Below, in pieces: positions 1 through 14,345 of a stretch of 64,000 nucleotides of DNA. The translations under genes and the position numbers were made by a program. Source of the stretch: Larus michahellis (taxonomy: Eukaryota; Chordata; Aves; Charadriiformes; Laridae); contig NC_133906.1 of NCBI RefSeq assembly GCF_964199755.1, positions 3,968,001 through 4,032,000 of the forward strand, written 5' to 3'. Below the pieces are notes generated by a model. It was not told the origin of the DNA. It saw only the letters and a list, made by a program, of their open reading frames with translations, and searched no databases. Position 1 is the stretch's first letter. The number at the start of each line of letters is the position of its first letter.

Positions 1-3000
1 CTCCGGCTTTCAGCTCCGACAACGAAACCCTCCGGGGCCTCATGCAGCCACTTGACCTCTTGCTCCCCCCATTCTCCCGTGCCCAAAAGAGGGTATTAAC
101 CCCCCTGAGAGGCAGGCAGCCGAGGGGACTCGGGTTCGACGAGCCCTGCGCACAGCTTCGGTACACCGTCAGAGACCCCAGTCATTGTGCAGGGGTCGGA
201 GAGCTCTTGAAGATACACAACACTACCAAATATCTTTTTTTTTTTTTTTTCCCCTTTTCTGCTGCCCTCAGTGAGGATCAGCCACAATCTAACTCTACAT
301 TGCTGAAACGCACTGCGTTTTCCATCGCTCCCGCTCAGACGGCTCCTCGATCCGGGTGCGAAGCCCTTAAAAATCCCACCCAGAAAGCCCATTTCTGCTC
401 CCTGCTCACACGACCCACTCGCAAATCTACAGCCAGCTGATCCCCCCCTCCTCCAAAGCCGTCCACCGGGCGGCTTCTCCTTCTTGCCAACGGCCCAGGG
501 ATGGTTTTTAGGGCTGGTCGGGGTTTTGGTCCCAAGGAGACGGGGCCGTGCAGCACGGCAGAGGGCACTCCAGCCCGGCCAGCCGAGCGGGGAGGACCCC
601 CCCATTAAAAGATGTTGCTATCAGCTCTTTCCTTATTGCAGGCAAGTGCTCCAGCGATAAATGTTTTCTTGTAAACATGCCATAGATGGAGGTAGGAGCC
701 AACAAAATGGAGATGCCAGGAGCTTTTTGTCTTCGTGATTTAGTTTCTTATTAGAACATGCTACTGGGAAAGAAAAGATATCATTGATAAGACTGACATC
801 AGAGTCAGCCAGTAAAATTAAAACCCCAAGGACTGGCCTGGCCCTTTTCTTGTCAGGCAGGAATACAGATTCTCTGCCGAACCAACACTTTCAGATACTC
901 GTAAGTGTTAGGGACAAAACTTTCAAATAAAGAAAGGAAGGGTTTTTGTTGCCTTCAGTTGCGGCAGAACAATTTTGGATGCTATGAAGGGGCTGGCTGT
1001 CCCCTTGAGCACTCGCCCTCCTGCCCCCGAAAAGGACCCATCCCAGGGAGGTGCCGGCAGCCGTGGGCTCGGCGCTGGAACCATCCTGTGCTTCTGCAGC
1101 CTTCCAAAAAGAACTTTGGGCTAAACGATGCTAGAGAAAGCAGGCCTCGAAGCACCACGGTGAGCGCGTGAGGCCAGAGCTTGAGAGGCCACGTGCGTGG
1201 GGTGACGAGAGAGAAAACCAGTTCAACACCAGTTCCTCTTGACGTCTGCAGGCTCAGGGAGCTGGGGCGGGAGGTATCACAAATGCCGAGCTGTTCCCGG
1301 CCACGTCTCGCATTTCCGAGCTCAGATAAACGCTCTGATTTAGTCTCACCGGCCTCATTCTCCTCTTTCATTTTTACACAGAGAAAACCTTGCCCAGAAA
1401 GCACAGGTTTTTTTGCACGACAGGGTGAACGGTCCGTTCCGCGTCCGGGTCCTTTATCGCAGGGCACAGAGGGCAGAGCCTTTAAATTCGGCCGCCTTGT
1501 TCCCAACCCTGCGACCAGCAGCGCACGCCGAGGCCCCGGCTTACAGACCCACCGCCCGCCAGCACCGTGCCGGCGGGGACAACCTCTCCCCCGCCTTGCG
1601 CGATGTGGTTTGGGGTCCTTTGGACTTTGGGGGCATTTGGACTTTCCTGTGCACCAGGAGGGTGCACCCCTCAGCCAGCGCCGGGGGTGACAGGGGGCAG
1701 AGCTCTGCGCGTCTGAGCTTGGCTTTGTCCTCCGAGAGTAAAGGGGGACACAGCAGGTTGATGAGGAAAGATGGGCTTACATATGCACGGCTCACGTACG
1801 GATCTAACCGAGCGCTGCCCCTTGTCCTGGTTTAGGGATGTGTTTATCTTAGAATTAAGCCCTTACAATAACCTTACAGCCGGCACTTCAAATAATCTTA
1901 CAAATTAGCACTTCTGTACGTGCTCAACCAGCAGCACCAGGGAGGTGACGGGACTTAAATCCACCTCCCCTTTGGCAGCACCAGCCCCGCGGCCACCCGC
2001 CGGGCAGTGGAGCAGCAGCATTTAGCCGGGCTCACAAGAGGGCTTCCTTAATAAATTCTGATTAATAGCGAACAAGTTCCTCCTCTCCCTGCCCCTTCCC
2101 CAGCCTCTCTACAACCAGCCGCCCGAACCCGCTTCCACACGTGTGTTCCACCTGAGCCTTACACCAACGTTACATGTCATTAACAAAACATAAACCAGCG
2201 GTCACATCTTAACGGGAAAAGTTAAATCTCTTTATGCAGTTAAATAAAGATACCTTGTCCAGTCATTAAGAAGTGATTAGCTTATCTAAGGAATAACAGC
2301 GCTCGTGCTGTCAGACTGGCACACAAACACTAAAAAGAGCAGGGATCAGATATCACATTAGGCTAATTATAAAGAGAAGAAAAGACAAGCAGAAGCATAA
2401 AATAGCCATGTGGACAGTATTTTGCTGGATTTTTTTCTTTGCACGGAAAAGGCTAAACGCATTCTGCAAAAGAGAAATTTGCGTATTAAAAAAAAAATTC
2501 CTCTTCTGGTTTTTATTCATTTAGTAGGGTACATAAGCAGGCAGCGCACATGCATGCAGCCTGCCAGGTTGGGTGAAGCAGTGGCCAAATCCTGGTCAGG
2601 ACCAAGGTTCTGAAACCCAAGAGAAATCCTTAAACCTCTGCCCGATCCACCTGCAGCACAACCCCAGCCCTTGGAGAACCTTTGCAGAGCAGAAGGTGCC
2701 CGTCCCGCACACCGCCTGCTCGGCCCCTCGCCGTGGCCACCTTCCTCCTGCGCAGCCACAGAAGCTCCTCGGCGTTTTTGGAGATTGGGTACACTCAGTT
2801 TCTTGCTAATGGTCACCAGAGCCACCGTGCCCAGCCTCAAAGTCCAAAGATGCTTAGTTTTCATCAGTAAGAAGCTCAGCACCCTTCCTGCAATTTCTAT
2901 CCTGTTTACGCTCCTAGAAATGAGGTTTGCCCTCCCGCTGCTAGCCACCAGCTGGATGGGTTCTACCTGCATCTCCCCTGTCCCACCGTGGCTTCCAGTG

Positions 3001-3634
3001 CAGGAACTGAGCATCGGTTCTGCAGCAGCCACGCCATCCTTGAGCAAGATTCACGGGCCGGCTGTCCCGAGACCTTAAGCATTTTAATCCCAGGTTATAC
3101 TTGGGGAAAAAGCTCAGCTTCTAATGCCAGGAGACGAAAATCCGATATACCAAGCCAGAAGGTGCCCAAGAGGAAGAAGGTGCAGCAGAAAGCACCAAAG
3201 CTCTTGGGTCCTGGCCGGAGAGAAGAGTCTGCTCCTACCGGGGGTGATGGCTGTGGCTGCCCTCCCTCCTCCCAGGTTTGTAAACCACACGGGTCTTCTC
3301 TCACTCAAAACACAGAGAAGTGATGCTGTCCTTAGGACACCGAAAGCCCGCATTAGTGTCCCTCTTCTGCTCAAATTACAAAAGATGGTTGACCCTGTTT
3401 TCTGAAGGATGCACGAAACACCCGTTGCCATATAGACCCAGTACTTTCACCCAGTGAATACGGCAAGTCCTTGCTCTGTGCCCACACGACCTGCAAGGTC
3501 CGGTCAGCTTTGTCGGGACACGGGCACCGAGCACCAGCGGATCCCGGAGCAGGAGCCGCCCATCGATGCCATCCTGAACATGGCAGTGCACCTGCCGCGG
3601 GGACACTGTGCGGCCAGAGCACAGCTATCACACA
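1..3634. other. Region downstream of TLX3, no gene seen
   Basis: Mixed composition with an AT-rich, repeat-free block at about 2,140-2,530 that may be conserved non-coding DNA. Open frames here are short and overlap on both strands, without recognisable proteins. Confidence 0.5.
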
Positions 3635-4108
3635 GGACCACAGAATCACAGGATGGCAGGGGTTGGAAGGGACCTCTGGAGATCATCCAGTCCCACCCCC
3701 TGCCAGAGCAGGGTCACCCAGAGCAGGTGGCACAGGAACGCCTCCAGGCGGGGTTGGAATGTCTCCAGAGACGGAGACTCCACCACCTCTCTGGGCAGCC
3801 TGTGCCAGGGCTCTGCCACCCTCACAGCAAAGAAGTTCCTCCTCATGTTGAGATGGAACTTCCTATGGTCACGTTTGTGCCCGTTACCTCTTGTCCTGTC
3901 GCTGGGCACCACTGAAAAGAGCCTGGCCCCATCCTCCTGACACCCCCCCTTGAAGTATTGATAAGTGTTGATAAGGTCCCCCCTCAGCCGTCTTTTTTCC
4001 AGACTGAAGAGACCCAAATCCCTCAGCCTTTCTTCACAAGAGAGGTGTTCCAGTCCCCTCAGCATCTTGGTAGCCCTTTGCTGTCCCCTCTCCAGCAGCT
4101 CCCTGTCC
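3635..4108 (-). mobile_element. CR1 LINE fragment with remnant of reverse-transcriptase ORF end, minus orientation
   Basis: Starts with the reversed CR1 tail (CACAGAATCACAGGATGG, GGAAGGGACC) and continues about 470 bp. On the minus strand it keeps an open frame reading [20 protein letters not shown] and [15 protein letters not shown], which is the standard C-terminal end of the CR1 ORF2 protein. 5'-truncated; the reverse-transcriptase and endonuclease domains are missing, so it cannot move on its own. Confidence 0.95.
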
Positions 4109-6839
4109 GGCGTTAGAAATCCACAACGGTCTTGGCACTTGAGAGGCTTCGGAGAGGCAGAAAGCTGGGTGCCTGGTTCTGGGAAGAACCCCCAGAATTA
4201 ACTGGAGGTTGTGAGGATCTCCATTTTGAATTTGGGCTTAAAAGCTTAGTTTTGCGGGAGCAGGCGCCTGCCCACCTTGCTCCAACACCCGGCTAAGCAC
4301 AGAGCTGTGCTCGCCCTCCAGCCACAGCCAGAGACATCCCCAGCTCTGCAGGGATGCGCCGATGCTGAAGGGATACCCGTCCCCTCCTGCCACAAGTCAG
4401 GACACCACCCACAGCAAAGTTTTCCGACAAAATTAAAGTACTGGCCCAATACGCAGAGGTCGGGACCCGTGCCTGAATGACCAGTACAGCCAGAAATATC
4501 CGGTCCCTGCTCGGGGAGAAGGGAGGTGGTTTTCCATTTTTAACACCTGCGTCCTTTTTAAAGCTTTTATTCGCCAAAACCTGATATTAATAATGATGAC
4601 AGATCCTACTTTCCTTGAGGTAATGCCAATTTTAATGCATTTTTTTTACATAACTATAGTATTATTGAGGAACAAGTAGTAAGTGATAGATACTTTAATG
4701 TAATATGAGTCAATACGTATTTATATGTGCTTTATGACTTAATCAATAATGCTACATTAGCAAGAATAAATACGGTGTTTCCTTTTCTGGCCCTGGAAGG
4801 AACAAATAAGGAAAGTCACATTATCAAGTTTAGGAATGAATAAAAACTCCGCGTTTCCCAGACAATTCAGGAAATCTCTGACATTCATTTGCTCTCCAGA
4901 GCAGAGCAGGTACCTCCCTGGGGCAGGCGGCACCCGCAGACTCAGCCTGGGCCCCTGCTTCAAGTATTTTACAGACAGCTTCCCAAGAGGAATTTTAAAA
5001 AAGGCAACAGGCCCCAGCAGAGAGCGGAGGTCCACTTCAGCATCCCGAACCTCAAGCTGGAGGAAGGGTTTTACCAACGAGAAGGTGATTTAGTACATCT
5101 CAACCCATTCACTGCCGCGAAAACTACAGGTTGTGACAGGCATAGGACGCCCGTTTTTATTGTGGAACAGAAACTTTTCCACTTATTATTTGTTCCAGGG
5201 CACCGGCTTCACCCAGCACAGCAGAAAGAAGCCCAGTCCCACCAGCAAGATGTATGTTGATCCTACGCATCCTACATATCCATCCTACAGTGGCAGGCCT
5301 TTGCCTGGAGGAAACCTGCGGGGAAAGCGCATCCCCAGCTCCTCTCTGCCCTTGGCTGCCCCTGGGTCGGAGTCACGCTCCTGGCTTCTCCTTGGGTACA
5401 TATCCCGGACCACCAGCTATCCGTGCACGGTGCAGTGCCACCTCACCTTGCCCCTGAGGGACTGACGCAGGGAGTGAGATCCACCACGTGCAAACTGAGT
5501 TTGAGCACCTTGATGGGATGCGGGACAAGAACGGCTTCTGATGTTTCTTGGAGTATCCTCAAACGGCACCAGGAGAGAGAAGCCCACTGCTATCAGCACT
5601 GCTGGGAGCCAAATCCCGGCAGCGTCTGAGAAGAAAGATCACAGCTCTTCTTCCTGCCCCAAAATCCCCCAAATCCAAGCAAGGAGTATGTATTACTACT
5701 AGGGCTTCCAAGAATGGTGGCACTTCTGGGTGGAGCAGAGTATTTAGCACTTTCCCTTACTCGTGATCTACCCTCCAGGATCTAACGAGATGGACACAGA
5801 GCGACGCTGGTCTAAAGAAACAGCGCTGGGGAGCGGCTTGCAGTTCAGCCTTCTCTAACGGCACCGAAAATGGCTCGAGCTCCAACGCTTAAGGCTAATG
5901 TTTCCGACACCACTTAAGGGCTTTGTCTTGAAGACCCCAGTGAGACTCCTAGCCAGGGAGTTTAAGGCAGGGTCTTAACTTATCTCATCTGACTAAAGAC
6001 ACTCAGAGCGGGGCTCGGCAGTGACCGGCGTCCCTCGACGTCGCCCAGCACACCTCCTGCCCACCTGGCTACAGGGGCTCGGCTCATTTAAAAACCTCCT
6101 TCCAACATGAGAAGATCTCTCTTTGAGATGGACCATTCGGTGCCTTCCCTCACCAACACTCACCCAACCAGAAGCGACCGGCCCAGCTCCATGAGGACTC
6201 GTCCATCCTGGCTTCTGGTCGGCCGTAGGCTCAGCCTTTGGCAGACGCTGTCCCTGTGCCGCAGGGGACCAAGGTGGAAGGTGAACCTGAGATAGCTGTG
6301 ACCTGAGATACCATTTCATGTGCTCCTCCAGGGGGATTAACCTCTGGAAACCCAGCTAATTGCTCATTACTTCTACCTTTGGCCCGAGCCAAGCTGGTTC
6401 TGTCTCCGTCCTCCACCGCTGGCCTTCTAAGCTACTCAAAATATGGGTTTTTTTCCCTAGAGCTGGGCTAAAAGCTTGTGCCAGCAAATGCCGAAGCTCC
6501 TGCTAGACCCAAAGCTGTGGTTTGCATCTCCCAGGCAGGAGCTGCCCACTCACACCCCAGCATCACTGTGAATTAAACGCAGCCTCTTCCACCCCGGTGG
6601 CCTTCTCCACCCCCTCCCATGGTACCAGGGCGACCCCCACCACTGTCCTCTTGCCGTTCTGGATTTACTCCAGTTTCCATGGGGCCGGAGCCTGACCTTA
6701 CAGCTACGACTTGCGTTAAGGACAGGAGCGGGGGAAAAAAAAAAACCAAACAAAATCTCCTCTATCCTCGATTTGGAGAGTTTTGGCAGCATTTGTTTAT
6801 TTTTAACGGACCGCCCCCGCCACATTTCAGACCTTTTCC

Positions 6840-7700
6840 TGTTGTGATCGTTAGGACTTTTAACTGGATCATAAATCTTTTATTAACGTTTGGTATTATA
6901 CTAATTAAAACTGTTCCATATATGTATTATTAATTTCTCCAGCACTTCTTGCAAGGGTGACGTTTTTAGCTGGCTTAGCAGAATACACCGTAGTAAATAA
7001 GGAGAAACTCATTTCCAGGCAATTAGGCTTGCAGAAAAATAAGTTTCTTAATGGAGGGCACGATCATTACAAATTTTACCTAAATAAACAGGGTTTCTTA
7101 ATGGTAACTCTTCAAGCTAAGTAAACAGATTGGTGTGGTAATGTCCTAAGCAATACTTAAATGTAACTGTTTAATAAATTGGTAAATTACTCATTTCATC
7201 TTAGAACAAAATGGTAATACTGTAGTAATAACCTAGTATATATTCTGTAAATATGAAGCATTATCACTTTAGCTCTGAAGAAATCACCACAGTGATATGT
7301 CAGCATTGATCTAAAACTGCAGCATTTTATCTCAAGTTTATTACCCATTTTTGAGAATCGCTGAGATTTTCAGAGCATAATGGCAATAAAAGAAGAATTT
7401 AAAAAGCGCTTAAATGTGCATAAGTTAATCAGAGGTATCCTCGGGGGGAAAAGGAAATTTGGTAAAACATGAATTATAAGCATCATTTAAACTTACTTTG
7501 GACACTAGAGATAATAAATGGCACCATAATTTAGAAATAGCTTTTAACATCAATGACTGTAAGTAGCACTTTACTGTTCATAAGAATTGCAAAGCAACGG
7601 TGCTGAGGCCAATTTTATTAGCCATTTTTTTCTTTATAAAAGCAATCCAACCATTTCCAAACTGAGCAGACAGGAACAAGAGTTACGTGTTAATATGCAA
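6840..7700. promoter_or_regulatory. AT-rich putative conserved non-coding block downstream of TLX3
   Basis: About 860 bp of low-CpG, AT-rich, non-repetitive sequence with many ATTA/TAAT cores, bounded by GC-richer DNA. It looks like the enhancer-type blocks around homeobox genes. Only comparison with other birds could confirm it. Confidence 0.3.
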
Positions 7701-7713
7701 AATGCATTTGAGT

Positions 7714-7779
7714 TGGGGGTTTTTTTGTTGTTTGGGGGTTTTTTTAGGGGGGGGGGGTTTGTTGTTTTTTTTTTTTTTA
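7714..7779. repeat. G/T low-complexity tract
   Basis: Alternating runs of G and T ending in a 14-base T run. Confidence 0.85.
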
Positions 7780-10700
7780 AATAGCCAGCAATAAATTTAC
7801 CAAAAGATACAGTCCGGAGACAATTGAATGATCGTTGAAGGAGAATAAAGCTTTCTCCGAGTTTACATATTTGGCAAAAGCAGATGAGAGGAGGAAAAGG
7901 AGGGAGGGAAAATCGTCCGTGCATCCCTATTTACTGGGGAACGTCGCGGCACTTCCGAAGCGGAGGAGAGCAGCGGTAAATCGGGGGGGGGGGGGCGGGG
8001 GGTGGAAAAAGGCTTCTCCATGCCAACTTTTCGGGACTGACAAAGCCGTGAGGCAGGGGTCCCCGCGGTCCCTACAATACCCCATTAATGCGCCGCCTTC
8101 CCCGCCGGCAGGGCGGCCGACAACGCGGCTTTCAGGGCTACCAATTATCGTCCCTCGCGCTAACCAGTTTGGGACAAGAGCCCCTTTGAGCGTTATTTGG
8201 AGGGCGAGGGGGCTGGGGGTGGCCAGCTGCTGTGCCGTGGGGGATGCCGCATCCCAGCCCGGCCCCCGGGAGTCCCCCAGGTGTCTCCCTGCAGTATCTG
8301 CCACCGGCACCCACCCACCCCCCCAGCGCCGGTGGGCACCCGCAGAATCGACGCGAACACGGGCTTTACCCCGGCAGTGCCGTCCCCACACGCTTGCGGA
8401 ACAAGCAAACAAGCCGAGCTCGAGAATTAAAATTTATTTGAATTGTTTTCCGACTCATCCTGTGACCAGCGAATAAAAGAGATTAATATTCTTGAGACTC
8501 CCCGTGCCTGAAGCATCCGAGATCCTTGACACATGGAGTAGCCCTGCTTGGCAGAACGGGTTGTTAACTCCGAACCTCAGGAGAAAGCAAATATCTATAT
8601 TTTAATTATTTCACTCCTGGCCACTTTAGCGTAATCAAGATCTAACTACAGGCGCTATCCCGCATTGCCAAACCGACTCCTCCACGCTTTCCGAGCTGCT
8701 GGGAGCCTCGGCTCTCCAGTTTGTCCCCCAGCAGCTCCTGGGACGTGACGTGGTGAGGCACCATCCCCAAGATAAAATAAGAATAAGGTCACTTGTATTA
8801 TTTCCTGGGGAAACAAATTCAAGCCGTACTGGTAACAGCCCGTTGCTGGTGTTGTGTCGGTGCTGGGAAGGTTAATTCAACCACTAAAAGAGGAGCCTCA
8901 GCCCAGGAACTGAAGCCGTACAGCAGAATAAGTAAGAGGCGGGGGGAAGCGTTGTACTGATTCCTGAGAGCATCCCCTGCTCCAGGACTTCGCCTCCAGC
9001 GAAGCACATTTCCAGCGGGAGAGATCCCTCTGGAGGTGAAGAGAGGGGTAAACAAAGGGAAAACCAGGAGGCGAAGCAAAACTGAGTTTCCTACGTAGGA
9101 CTCTGAAATGGCAGCGTCGAGCAAACAAGCGTGCCACCGGTCCCGGTGGCTAGAAGCTAAAATTATACAAATTCAGGCAAAAAAAAAAAAATCCCAACAA
9201 ACAGGAGCAAGGGATCCCTTTTTACTGTGACTGTGACTAGGCACCTGAATTCCAAATCGACTCGCCATCATGAGGGATGTTTCATTCAAGCCTGGATTAT
9301 TTTCCACATGCCATGTCTTAGCTCAAATCAGGCTTTATTCAGGATAAAGGCAATACCTGTGGTATTAGGCACTGAATTGAGATGAACTTGCCATGCAACA
9401 ACCATATTTTAATTTAGCCTTCATAATTAAAAGCAAATCTCTGAATACGTTAGGCTGATTTTTTTTTTTAAGCATCCGTTTACCTCTTCCCGGTGTTCTA
9501 AGCGGACGCCTTAAAACACCGGAGGTAGGTACCAAAAAAATCCTAACACTGAGATTCCTTGAAATCTGGCAACATGTTTTTAATTAGAGAACTGGAGCGC
9601 TGCGCTCCGCGAGCTGGGAAAGCCCAGCTGAAGGGGTTGAGTTTTGCAGCCCTTTTTTAAGGCCGGTTTGAGAGTGGGGGCTCATGGGGGGGGGGGGGCG
9701 GGAGGCGGACAGGGGGGTTTGGTGCCAGCCTCGCCAGCCAAAAATATACAGCTCCATCCGATCTCTTCGCGAAATCCGCCGTCCCTCCCCACGTACGGCC
9801 ATGGGTCTAAGCAGGCGTTTGTACACGCAATCAGGAAAACTAAATGCATGCAGTTATGAAGATGGAAACTCGAAGCAGAAACGTGCGCCGAAGCATTTGG
9901 CAGCCGACAGGATTGTTAAACGGTCCCCGCGAGCCAGATTTTCAGTAAATCAGAACAGCTCTATGGATGGCCCGTCCCAGCGCAGGCGTCGTTCCCGAAG
10001 AGCGCAGCAAACAGACTTGTGCCGCAAACATCGGGAGGCGGCGAGTTCCCTCCGGCCGCCCCGAGTCGGATGCACCCTGTCGCTCCTGGCAGGCGCTCAC
10101 AGAGGGAGAGGAGGAAAAATCCCCCGTCGGCTCTCCCTGGGCGCTGGGGAGTGAACGGCCCTCGTTTATTGGCGATATTCTGAATTGACGGCGGCCTCTC
10201 AGCCAGAGCGGACGGGTACTCACTGAGCAGGGGAGGCTGGATCCTCGGCTGCTCCCGGCCCCTGCACGGACGATGCCAATTCAGATCAAGCCCTGTTGTA
10301 CCATAACGACATTCGGAGAGCACAAGCCAAGCGCTGGGAGCAGCTGAGCTCTCCCACTGCCTGGCGGGTTCAGGAAGAGTTACAGGTGTAGGATTTGGCT
10401 TGGCTGCTTTGGGGTTGTTTTTTTTTTTACCCCCCCGGCTATTTTCATACACGTTTGAGCCTTCCGTGACACGTCGCTAAATTCCATACACAAAAATTAC
10501 CTTAAAAACAGATATTATTTTTTTTAAAGAATTAAAAAAAATAGTAACGTACTGCGCTCTAACCAAGTGACAGCTATAAAAGATACAAGCACAGCCCCTT
10601 CCACAGCTACTTTAAGATCCCCCCCCCTCCGATATAAACCCCCGGCGGCGGGTGTCAGCCCCTACCTGGGGGCCGCGCACCGGATGCCCCTGCCCGGGGC

Positions 10701-13700
10701 CTGGGATGCAGCGGAGCATCGGGGATGTCCCCGGGGGGGCCTGGGCGCGCAGGCGGCCGAGCAGGTGGCTGCGCACGCTGCCTCTCCCACCTGCTGCCCC
10801 GTGCCGAGCTGCAGTCAGCTTGTCAGGCCCTGCTACTGTCACCGAACACAGATGTCGGCTGGGCAGCCGTCCCCCGCGCCCCGCTTCCCCCGGCCGGGCT
10901 CCAGCCCCTCGCCACGAGGCGCCGGCCGAGCCGCATCCCGGATCACCCCGTTGTTCCGTGGGGCGTTCGCCCGGGTTCCCTCACCCACCCGTTCTTCTTC
11001 CTTCCACCCGCCGCCTTCGTGTCGTCGCCGCCGCTTTCTCCCCTCTGCAGGATTTTTGGGCCCTTCTTGCCCTGTTGTAGTCTGTTTGCTGGCTTCTGGC
11101 TTGCTCGGTGATCCGGTGGTTTCACCACGCATCTGTCCCAGTGCTCGCCATCCCATGGGATCTATGCACGGAAATCCCTGCCTCCCGCCCCTCCGCATGG
11201 ACTCGCACCAAACCCGCTCCATCTCCAGGGCAGTGCCTGGTTGCTTGCTCACACACGGCCCCACTGCGCTGCGGTGTCAAACGCAAAACGATGTCTTTTC
11301 CAGCAGAGTCTCACAGCAGAGCTTCCCACCACTCCAGGCAGCTCCGTGTCCCTTCCCCACTGCTGCCTACTGGGGCCTTCCCCTGCTCTCTCCCAGCCGT
11401 TCCCATCTCTCCCACCTCCAGCTTTGCTCTTTGTTTCCATTCCTGGCTTCTTCCTTCCTTCCATCTCCAGTTTCCATGCATGGACAGAGGTCTGGGACGT
11501 CTCCTCCTGCTGATCTTCCCCTGCATCTCTCCCACTTGCTGCACTTCCACCATTCCCTCCCCTCCGGCCCCACCAGCTCCATCCACCAGAGCTCTCCCGT
11601 GTCCCTCACCGCGCCACGGCCAACACGGCCGGTGTGAATCACACCGGACACCTGCAGTTCTGCCTCTCTTCATTTTAAGTAATAAGAAGGAAGAGTCTTG
11701 GCCAGAGAAGACAAAGAGCACACTCATGAAGAGGAGCCAACGCTACGGGGAGGTGGTCGGTTTGCAGTTGGGAAGCTGCAGACTGGCACCAAAAGCAGGC
11801 AGGGAGGCAGAAGGAAAGCGAGACAGACAAGACGGAGGCAGGTTCTCTTTTTTTTTCTCCCCCCGCATCTGAAATAGTGAAGAGTGACGTGCGTTGTGCA
11901 CATCGACCCCGTTTCCTCCGGTTTAGGTCCCACTCATGGCGGTCCCACCCGAGCTGCAGAACCACAGCCTGGATCTGGACGAAGGACTGACGGAGTCTGC
12001 CGCGCGTAGCCCAGAGAAGGGAAGACAACCGCCTTCGCGGATCTGGCAGGGTCACCGGGGAAAATCGCTTGTCCATGTGAATTTTGAACAGCACGGGAAG
12101 AGAAAAAGCTTGAACTGGGGAGCGGGAGGTTTGTGTCGGACGGGAGCTTCCCTCCCTAGGAGCGGTTTGAGAGTCAGCCACGCAGAGGGGGTTGGAAGCT
12201 CCATCTCAGAAGGTTTTTGGACAACCGCCTGCGGTTTGAAAGAGAGTCCTGACACGAAGAAGGGCCTTTATTTCCCCTGCCTTATTCAGTACGGCAAGCG
12301 AAAAGAGCGTAGTGATTTTTACCCCCACCCCCCCCGCATGCAGCAGAACTATTCCCTTTCCCCTCTGAGCACTTGGCAGGGATCGAAATGGAGAAAGGCA
12401 ACTTCATAGAGATCAATGTAGGAAAGCCACAAGCATGACAAGGCAGTAAAAAAAACCCCAACCCTAAAACCCTAGGATTTCTACCCTTGACAAGTTTAGA
12501 GGAGGATCACGTTTCGGATCTCCAAAAAGGTCGTGCAAGTGTTGTTTTTCTCCTGAACGTGTCACTTATTCCAGGTACTCCAAAATATTTCAGCCTGGGA
12601 GGGGCAGAAAAGGCTTTTTCCCTGGTTGGGCTTTCAGAAACGATCTCCTCTTGCCACACGAGGTATGTGTGCCCTGGCCCGGGTGGCTCTGAAACGGTGT
12701 TTCGAAGTAAAACCGCTAACCCTGACGTGCCAAATCCGGCACGGAAAAGCCTCCTTCCCCACCGGCCCCACGCTCGCCAGGGGCCTCCTCCTGCCGGATA
12801 AAGGGGTCGCATTCAAGTTTCCAAGCGCTCCCGACGAACAGTCCCAGGACACGAGAACCTCCGCTGCTGGTGACAAGCTGGAAGCGCTGCCGGGTGCGAC
12901 AGCTGCTCCGCTGGAGCGCCCAAACGGCAGAGCTCCCCGGCGCACGGCGACAGCTTCAGCGAGCGAGTCCCCGACTGTGCAAACTGCTTTCAGAATCAAT
13001 TACCCATCTCAGCCTCTCCTGGGCAAGATGCAACATCCCGCTTGTTTGGGGGTCCCCCCCCCTGCCCCCACCTCCGCTCCGCCACCCTACAACAAGACGA
13101 CAGAGCGACGCCAGGATGCCATTTCAGCTGTAAAATGCTATAAGAGGGGGGGTCTTGGCTCCAGGCGGAGAGCAAACGCGTGCCCAGGCAGAGAGGGAAG
13201 CTGGGAGCAGGGTGCTCCTGAAGCCGAAATGAAGGCTGAGGAACGGCACAAGACCAGAAAGACACAGACGCCACGAGGAGGAGAAGGAATATTTTAAGAC
13301 GCCCCAGGAAAAGCGCGGCCAAGTACCGCTCGGAAGCACTGTTCAGGGGCACAGGTCGGGAGAATCCACGAAGCAGGGTGCAGGACTGGAGCTCCCCAGA
13401 CCTATTTTTAGATGCCAGAACCAAAAGGAGATAAATTACCACTGGTAATTCATAGGTCTCCGCCGCCCGTGGAGGAATCGGCTCCTACGCATCAGCCCCG
13501 CAAAAAGCCACGTTCTGCTGGTGCCTGCCCACGTGTGAACCTCAAGGGTAGAAAAGGCATAAAAGTGGAGATTTGACAAAAAAGGCTGGAAGGAGCGCTG
13601 CCGTCAGCTCCCACACCTGCAGCTCGGTGACAGCCAAAGCATCCCTGTCCTCCTCTCCGCTTCACCTCTGCTCCCGGAGCCGGCGCTGGGTTGGAGAAGG

Positions 13701-14259
13701 AGGGGAAGGATGAGCAGAGCCCATGGGCTGCAGACAGGAGGCTTCGCCCCCGCCCGCTCCTGGGACGCCCTTTTGTCTGGACTCAGGAACATTTTCTGCT
13801 GTGGCAAAACTCCCTGTTCTCCAGATTTCCAAGGAAAACAGCTCACGCCGCGGCTGGTGGCACGGCTGCCCGCAGCGATGGAACGGTGGAAGGGAAGAGA
13901 CGCTGCTCCCCCAGCCAGCCCCATCCCGGGCTGCGGCACACGCCGAGCCCCGGCGCCCTCGCAGCTCTCCTTCCCCTCAGTCCCAGGGAAAGATTTGGAG
14001 GCTTCTTTAATTATTAAGCGTTTTGCTTTGTTTTCCCTCTCCGCTTGAGCACACCGGCTCTTCGGAGGCCGGAGAGCGGCTTTACGGAGCGCCAGCCCTG
14101 GCGGGACCGGCCATGGGGCCGGCACCAGCCGTTCCCACCCGCGGCTGCTCCTTCCCTCCCAGGCTGCTCCCATTACCATTAATGGGAACGACGCGTGCCG
14201 AGGAGCGAGAGGAGAGAGCCTAATGCCTTTATATTACGCCACCAATTAAGTACTGGGGG

Positions 14260-14345
14260 TCATGTCCTCGGCTGATGTAAAGTAGAAGAGATCCACTGAG
14301 CTTAATGGATCTCTGCTGATTTACACCAAAGGCGGAGCTGGCCCT
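14260..14345. repeat. Hairpin-forming segment, possibly an ancient interspersed repeat
   Basis: Arms at 14276-14295 and 14306-14325 pair over 20 bp with three mismatches around a 10-base loop. The right part (TTAATGGATCTCTG, GATTTACACCA, GAGCTGGCCCT) resembles from memory a widespread old sauropsid repeat tail. A related TGTAAAGTAG segment recurs at 14796-14805. Family assignment is uncertain. Confidence 0.4.

Noticed and set aside
3646-4065. Minus-strand 139-codon frame as a host gene
   Set aside because: It is the C-terminal end of the CR1 retrotransposon protein.
10567-11637. Plus-strand open frame of 356 codons
   Set aside because: Low-complexity Ser/Pro/Leu-rich translation of pyrimidine-rich DNA, with equally long frames on the other strand and no recognisable family or splice context.
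12457-12475. Telomere-like CCCTAA-type words
   Set aside because: Only two or three imperfect units; too short to be an interstitial telomere repeat.
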